NCBI RefSeq assembly: GCF_029428675.1
Contig: NZ_JAJNEL010000001.1
Coordinates: 6,386,001-6,450,000, forward strand
DNA: 64,000 nt
Source: Streptomyces sp. JH14
Lineage (GTDB): Bacteria > Actinomycetota > Actinomycetes > Streptomycetales > Streptomycetaceae
Reading direction: 5' to 3'
The notes beneath the pieces are model-generated. The model was not told the origin of the DNA, searched no databases, and was given only the letters and a program-made list of their open reading frames with translations. The position numbers and the translations under genes were made by a program. Numbering within the stretch: position 1 is the stretch's first letter; every line of letters starts with the position of its first letter. Positions 60,622 through 64,000 of this stretch are shown piece by piece.

Positions 60622-62424
60622 GTGTCGCGTGCTGCTCGCAGGTCCCTGTCCCGCATGTCACTCGCCCACGTGGCCGGGGCGGCGCTCCTCGCCCCCCTGG
60701 CCCTCACCGGTACGGCACACGCCGCGACCGGACCGGCGGCCTCCGCATACACCGTCACCGCACTGAAGTTCACCGTCGGGGCGGGCAGCCACTCCTGCAC
60801 CGTCGACGCCGACCTCTACCGCCCCGCCGGAGCCGACGCCCGGCACCCCGCCCCCGCGGTCCTCGCCACCAACGGTTTCGGCGGCAGCAAATCGGATGGC
60901 TCGACCGACGCCATCGGCAAGGCCTTCGCCGCCCGCGGCTATGTCGGACTCGTCTACTCCGGTCTCGGCTTCGGCAAGTCCGGCTGCCTGATCACGCTCG
61001 ACGACCCGGCGGTCGACGGCAGGGCCGCCACCGGACTCATCGACTTCCTCGCCGGGACCCGCGCCGCCGACGACGGGACAAGGGCCGACTTCGTCACCAA
61101 GGACGGCAAGGGCGACCCGCGTGTCGGCATGATCGGTGGCTCGTACGGCGGCGCCATCCAGCTGGCCGCCGCCTCCGTCGACCGCCGCGTGGACGCCCTC
61201 GTCCCGCTGATCACCTGGAACGACCTGGCGTACGCACTCGCGCCCAACAACACGGCCACCGGCAAGGGCGTCTCCTCGGACACCCCGGGTGTTTTCAAGT
61301 GGCAGTGGACCAACGGCTTCTACCTGCTGGGGGAGGGGCAGACGATCACCGCTCCCGCCCTGGACCCGTCCCGGTTCGGCAGTCTCACCTGTCTGCACTT
61401 CGCCGCGCAGGCCTGCGACACGATCCGGCTGCTCAACTCCGGCCGCTACCCCGCGGACAGGGCGGCGGCGATGCTCGCGTACGCGCGCAGCGTCTCGCCC
61501 GTCTCCTACCTCGGCAAGGTCAAGGCACCCACCCTGCTGGTCCAGGGCCAGACGGACAGCCTGTTCAACCTGAACGAGGCGACCGCCACGTACCGGACGC
61601 TCACGTCGCAGGGCACCACGACCAAGATGATCTGGCAGTCCTGGGGACACAGCGGCGGCCAGGTGCCCGGTGAACTCGACCTGGGTGAAGGGAATCTGGA
61701 GACCAGCTACGTCGGACAGCGTGTCCTCGCCTGGTTCGACCGCTACCTCCGGCACCACAAGAAGACCGACACCGGGCCGGAGTTCGCCTACTACCGCGAC
61801 TGGGCGAGTGGCTACGGCACCGCGGCCGCCGTGCCCGCGCTGTCGCAGAAGGTCTACCTCTCCGGTGACGGCAGACTCGTCGACAACCGCTCCAAGGTCG
61901 CCCGCGGCAGCCGTCAGTACACCAACGGGCTTGTTCCCACGAGCCATTCGGAGAGCTCGCTGGCCGGCCTCATCGGACTGCCCGACCCCGAACCGTACGA
62001 CACCAAGGGCACCTACCTCGGCTGGACCAGCGCCCCGCTGACCTCCGCCGTCGATGTCGTCGGCGCGCCGAAGGCCACGCTGAGGGTCGTCTCGCCGAAG
62101 ACGGAGCGGGTGCAGAACAGCGGTGACGCCGCCGACAAGCTGGTCCTGTTCGCCAAGGTGTACGACGTGGCACCGGACGGCTCCAGGACCCTGGTGAACC
62201 GCCTCGTGTCGCCGGTGCGGGTGCCGGACGTCACCCGGTCGTTCACCGTGCACCTGCCGGGCATCGTGCACCGGTACGCAGCGGGCCACCGGCTCGAGTT
62301 CGTGATCGCGGCCAGCGACAGCGCGTACGTGGGCAACCGCGGCATCAAGCCGGTCACGGTCGTCAGCGCCCCGGACGACACGGGCGTGCTGGAGCTGCCC
62401 GTGGTCGCCGGCCGGGTGAACTGA
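60622..62424 (+). CDS. Secreted CocE/NonD (X-Pro dipeptidyl-peptidase-like) hydrolase
   Basis: A 600-residue exported hydrolase. Signal peptide: RRSLSRMSLAHVAGAALLAPLALTGTAHAA. The alpha/beta-hydrolase domain has APAVLATNGFGGSKSDG, GLGFGKSG, nucleophile elbow GGSYGGA (Ser174), Asp in LVQGQTDSLFN and His in SWGHSGG. A C-terminal jelly-roll domain (from about residue 420, VYLSGDGRLVD onward to LELPVVAGRVN) is typical of the CocE/PepX group. Substrates could be acyl esters or X-Pro dipeptides. GTG 60622 has GGAGG four bases upstream. A palindromic operator lies in the promoter. Confidence 0.9.
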   Translation: MSRAARRSLSRMSLAHVAGAALLAPLALTGTAHAATGPAASAYTVTALKFTVGAGSHSCTVDADLYRPAGADARHPAPAVLATNGFGGSKSDGSTDAIGKAFAARGYVGLVYSGLGFGKSGCLITLDDPAVDGRAATGLIDFLAGTRAADDGTRADFVTKDGKGDPRVGMIGGSYGGAIQLAAASVDRRVDALVPLITWNDLAYALAPNNTATGKGVSSDTPGVFKWQWTNGFYLLGEGQTITAPALDPSRFGSLTCLHFAAQACDTIRLLNSGRYPADRAAAMLAYARSVSPVSYLGKVKAPTLLVQGQTDSLFNLNEATATYRTLTSQGTTTKMIWQSWGHSGGQVPGELDLGEGNLETSYVGQRVLAWFDRYLRHHKKTDTGPEFAYYRDWASGYGTAAAVPALSQKVYLSGDGRLVDNRSKVARGSRQYTNGLVPTSHSESSLAGLIGLPDPEPYDTKGTYLGWTSAPLTSAVDVVGAPKATLRVVSPKTERVQNSGDAADKLVLFAKVYDVAPDGSRTLVNRLVSPVRVPDVTRSFTVHLPGIVHRYAAGHRLEFVIAASDSAYVGNRGIKPVTVVSAPDDTGVLELPVVAGRVN

Positions 62425-62567
62425 CACCGGGCGGACCGGCAGAGGGCCGCCCGACGGCGGCCGGACCGTCACCCGTACGGCCGCGCACCACCGCCCCCGG
62501 GGCGCCTGAGGGAGACATCCTGGTGGCGGGGGCGGTGGAGCATCAGGACCAGGGAAGGGGCCGGCCA

Positions 62568-62807
62568 ATGAGCCCGAAGGACGTGTCGAGCGGCGCCAAG
62601 GGCTCCACCGGGCCGTTCACGCCGTCCCGCATCGTCGTTCTCGTCCTCGCCATCCTGTCGATCGTCTTCATCGTCGAGAACACCGGCGAGGTCACCCTCC
62701 GTCTGCTGGTCCCCCTGGTGACGCTGCCGCTCTCGCTGGCGCTGCTGGCGATGTTCGTCGCCGGGATGGTGTGCGGCGGCTACCTCTTCCGCCGTCGCCC
62801 GAAATGA
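62568..62807 (+). CDS. LapA-like (DUF1049) small membrane protein
   Basis: A 79-residue protein with two transmembrane helices: IVVLVLAILSIVFIVENTGEVTLRLL and LPLSLALLAMFVAGMVCGGYLF, the LapA domain pattern (FI.EN...V.l.fl). The family sits at the inner membrane; in E. coli it helps lipopolysaccharide assembly, but actinobacterial members have no known task. The start MSPKDVSSG (62568) has AAGGGG upstream. It is followed by a terminator and convergent isocitrate dehydrogenase. Confidence 0.82.
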   Translation: MSPKDVSSGAKGSTGPFTPSRIVVLVLAILSIVFIVENTGEVTLRLLVPLVTLPLSLALLAMFVAGMVCGGYLFRRRPK

Positions 62808-62874
62808 GCCCGCCCGAGCCGTCCGGTTGTCCGGGCAGGCTCATCCGCGGCGGGGTCCGTACCGCCGTGAACGG

Positions 62875-62914
62875 GAACCGCCCCGGCCGCACAGAAGTGC
62901 AGCCGGGGCGGTTC
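62875..62914. terminator. Bidirectional terminator before isocitrate dehydrogenase
   Basis: GAACCGCCCCGGC (62875-62887) pairs with GCCGGGGCGGTTC (62902-62914), and the loop contains a further GCAC/GTGC pair. Confidence 0.75.
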
Positions 62915-62949
62915 GGACGGCCCTGCCCGGGGGACAGGACGGCGCTGTT

Positions 62950-64000
62950 CTAGCCGAGGGACGCGATGGCCTCGTTGAACGTCGCCGACGGACGCATGGC
63001 GGCCGCGGCCTTGGCGGCGTCCGGGCGGTAGTAGCCGCCGAGGTCGACGGGCGAGCCCTGCACGGCGATGAGCTCGTCGACGATCGTCTGCTCCTGCTCG
63101 GTCAGCGTCTTGGCGAGACCGGCGAACGCCTCCGCGAGCTGCGCGTCGTCCGTCTGCTTCGCCAGCTCCTGGGCCCAGTACATCGCCAGGTAGAAGTGGC
63201 TGCCGCGGTTGTCGATACCACCCAGCTTGCGGCTCGGCGACTTGTCCTCGTTGAGGAAGGTGCCCGTGGCGCGGTCGAGGGTGTCGGCGAGGATCTGGGC
63301 ACGCGCGTTGCCCGTGGTCGTCGCGAGGTGCTCGAAGCTGGCCGCGAGGGCGAAGAACTCGCCGAGGCTGTCCCAGCGCAGGTAGTTCTCCTTGACGAGC
63401 TGCTGGACGTGCTTCGGGGCGGAGCCGCCGGCACCCGTCTCGAAGAGACCGCCGCCCGCCATCAGCGGGACGACCGACAGCATCTTCGCGCTGGTGCCGA
63501 GCTCCAGGATCGGGAACAGGTCGGTCAGGTAGTCACGGAGCACATTGCCGGTGACGGAGATCGTGTCCTCGCCGCGGCGGATGCGCTCCAGGGAGAACGC
63601 CGTCGCCTTGACCGGCGACATGATCTCGATCTGCAGACCCTCGGTGTCGTGGTCGGCGAGGTACGTCCGGACCTTCTCGATGAGGGTGGCGTCGTGCGCA
63701 CGGTCCTCGTCGAGCCAGAACACGGCCGGGGCGCCGGTCGCACGGGCGCGGGTGACGGCGAGCTTGACCCAGTCCTGGATCGGCAGGTCCTTGGCCTGGC
63801 AGGCGCGGAAGATGTCGCCCGGGCCGACCTGCTGCTCCAGTACGACGTTGCCCGCCTCGTCGACGAGGCGCACGGTGCCCGCGGCGGGGATCTCGAACGT
63901 CTTGTCGTGGCTGCCGTACTCCTCGGCCTTCTGCGCCATGAGGCCGACGTTCGAGACCGAGCCCATGGTGGACGGGTCGTAGGCGCCGTGCGCACGGCAG
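62950..64000 (-). CDS. NADP-dependent isocitrate dehydrogenase, monomeric type, 3' part
   Basis: The C-terminal ~349 residues of a monomeric isocitrate dehydrogenase (normally ~740). The frame is open past the window edge, reading CRAHGAYDPSTMGSVSNVGLMAQKAEEYGSHDKTFEIP. Family segments IEIMSPVKATAFSLERI (dinucleotide and substrate contacts), DYLTDLFPILELGTSAKMLSVVPLMAGGGLFETGAGGSAPKHVQQL and GGIDNRGSHFYLAMYWAQ are complete. It oxidises isocitrate to 2-oxoglutarate with NADP in the TCA cycle. The start lies outside. Confidence 0.96.
   Translation of the reverse strand, partial: CRAHGAYDPSTMGSVSNVGLMAQKAEEYGSHDKTFEIPAAGTVRLVDEAGNVVLEQQVGPGDIFRACQAKDLPIQDWVKLAVTRARATGAPAVFWLDEDRAHDATLIEKVRTYLADHDTEGLQIEIMSPVKATAFSLERIRRGEDTISVTGNVLRDYLTDLFPILELGTSAKMLSVVPLMAGGGLFETGAGGSAPKHVQQLVKENYLRWDSLGEFFALAASFEHLATTTGNARAQILADTLDRATGTFLNEDKSPSRKLGGIDNRGSHFYLAMYWAQELAKQTDDAQLAEAFAGLAKTLTEQEQTIVDELIAVQGSPVDLGGYYRPDAAKAAAAMRPSATFNEAIASLG

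Overview
The window is chromosomal DNA of an actinomycete, almost certainly Streptomyces. It is very GC-rich with strong GC bias at third codon positions, uses GTG starts often, and has the Streptomyces arrangement ccr-meaA-lyase-hydratase-dehydrogenase beside psd-pssA. No rRNA, tRNA or CRISPR array was seen.

Layout. 1-7401: housekeeping and accessory genes: GH3 glycosidase 3' end, MFS sugar transporter, macrodomain deacetylase, an Ada-AlkA fusion with Ogt for DNA alkylation repair, a GDT1-type cation exporter behind a manganese (yybP-ykoY) riboswitch, and a sirtuin. 7814-16210: one Nudix hydrolase gene cut in two by a 7.9-kb element flanked by CGGCGG direct repeats (CCGCCG on the + strand). 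The element encodes three tyrosine-recombinase-type proteins plus a small coiled-coil partner in an overlapping operon, and one kinase-like cargo gene. 16346-24154: glycerate kinase, small stress-type genes, a secreted polysaccharide-active right-handed beta-helix protein and a SpoIIE-type phosphatase. 24567-32288: phosphatidylserine/phosphatidylethanolamine synthesis (pssA, psd), then an uninterrupted ethylmalonyl-CoA pathway operon (ccr, ecm/meaA, mcl, mch, mcd). 32682-39508: acetyltransferases, a TetR regulator, a double-domain 3-hydroxyacyl-CoA dehydrogenase that could feed crotonyl-CoA formation, a HEAT-repeat protein and a secreted tripeptidyl-aminopeptidase-like hydrolase.

39697-44242: a radical-SAM gene of the Rv2578c type is split from its own promoter and first ~30 codons by a 3.5-kb serine-integrase element. 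The element brings a replacement LexA-box promoter and start (MRWDSL for the native MRWDNL), so the gene stays open. The displaced native LexA-box promoter now points into the integrase gene. This reciprocal promoter swap is the most unusual feature of the window.

44347-64000: SRPBCC protein, a DHA2 MFS transporter with C-terminal surface-type beta-sandwich repeats, two genes fused tail to tail by a deletion (a SpoIIE-type regulator and a polysaccharide deacetylase-glycosyltransferase), a GH18-like lipoprotein, a LysR/aldo-keto reductase pair, a four-gene peptidase operon (DppA-like M55, M20, S9, S66), a secreted CocE-type hydrolase, a LapA-like membrane protein and the 3' end of monomeric isocitrate dehydrogenase.

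Family assignments are from motif recognition in translated sequence; no database search was run.
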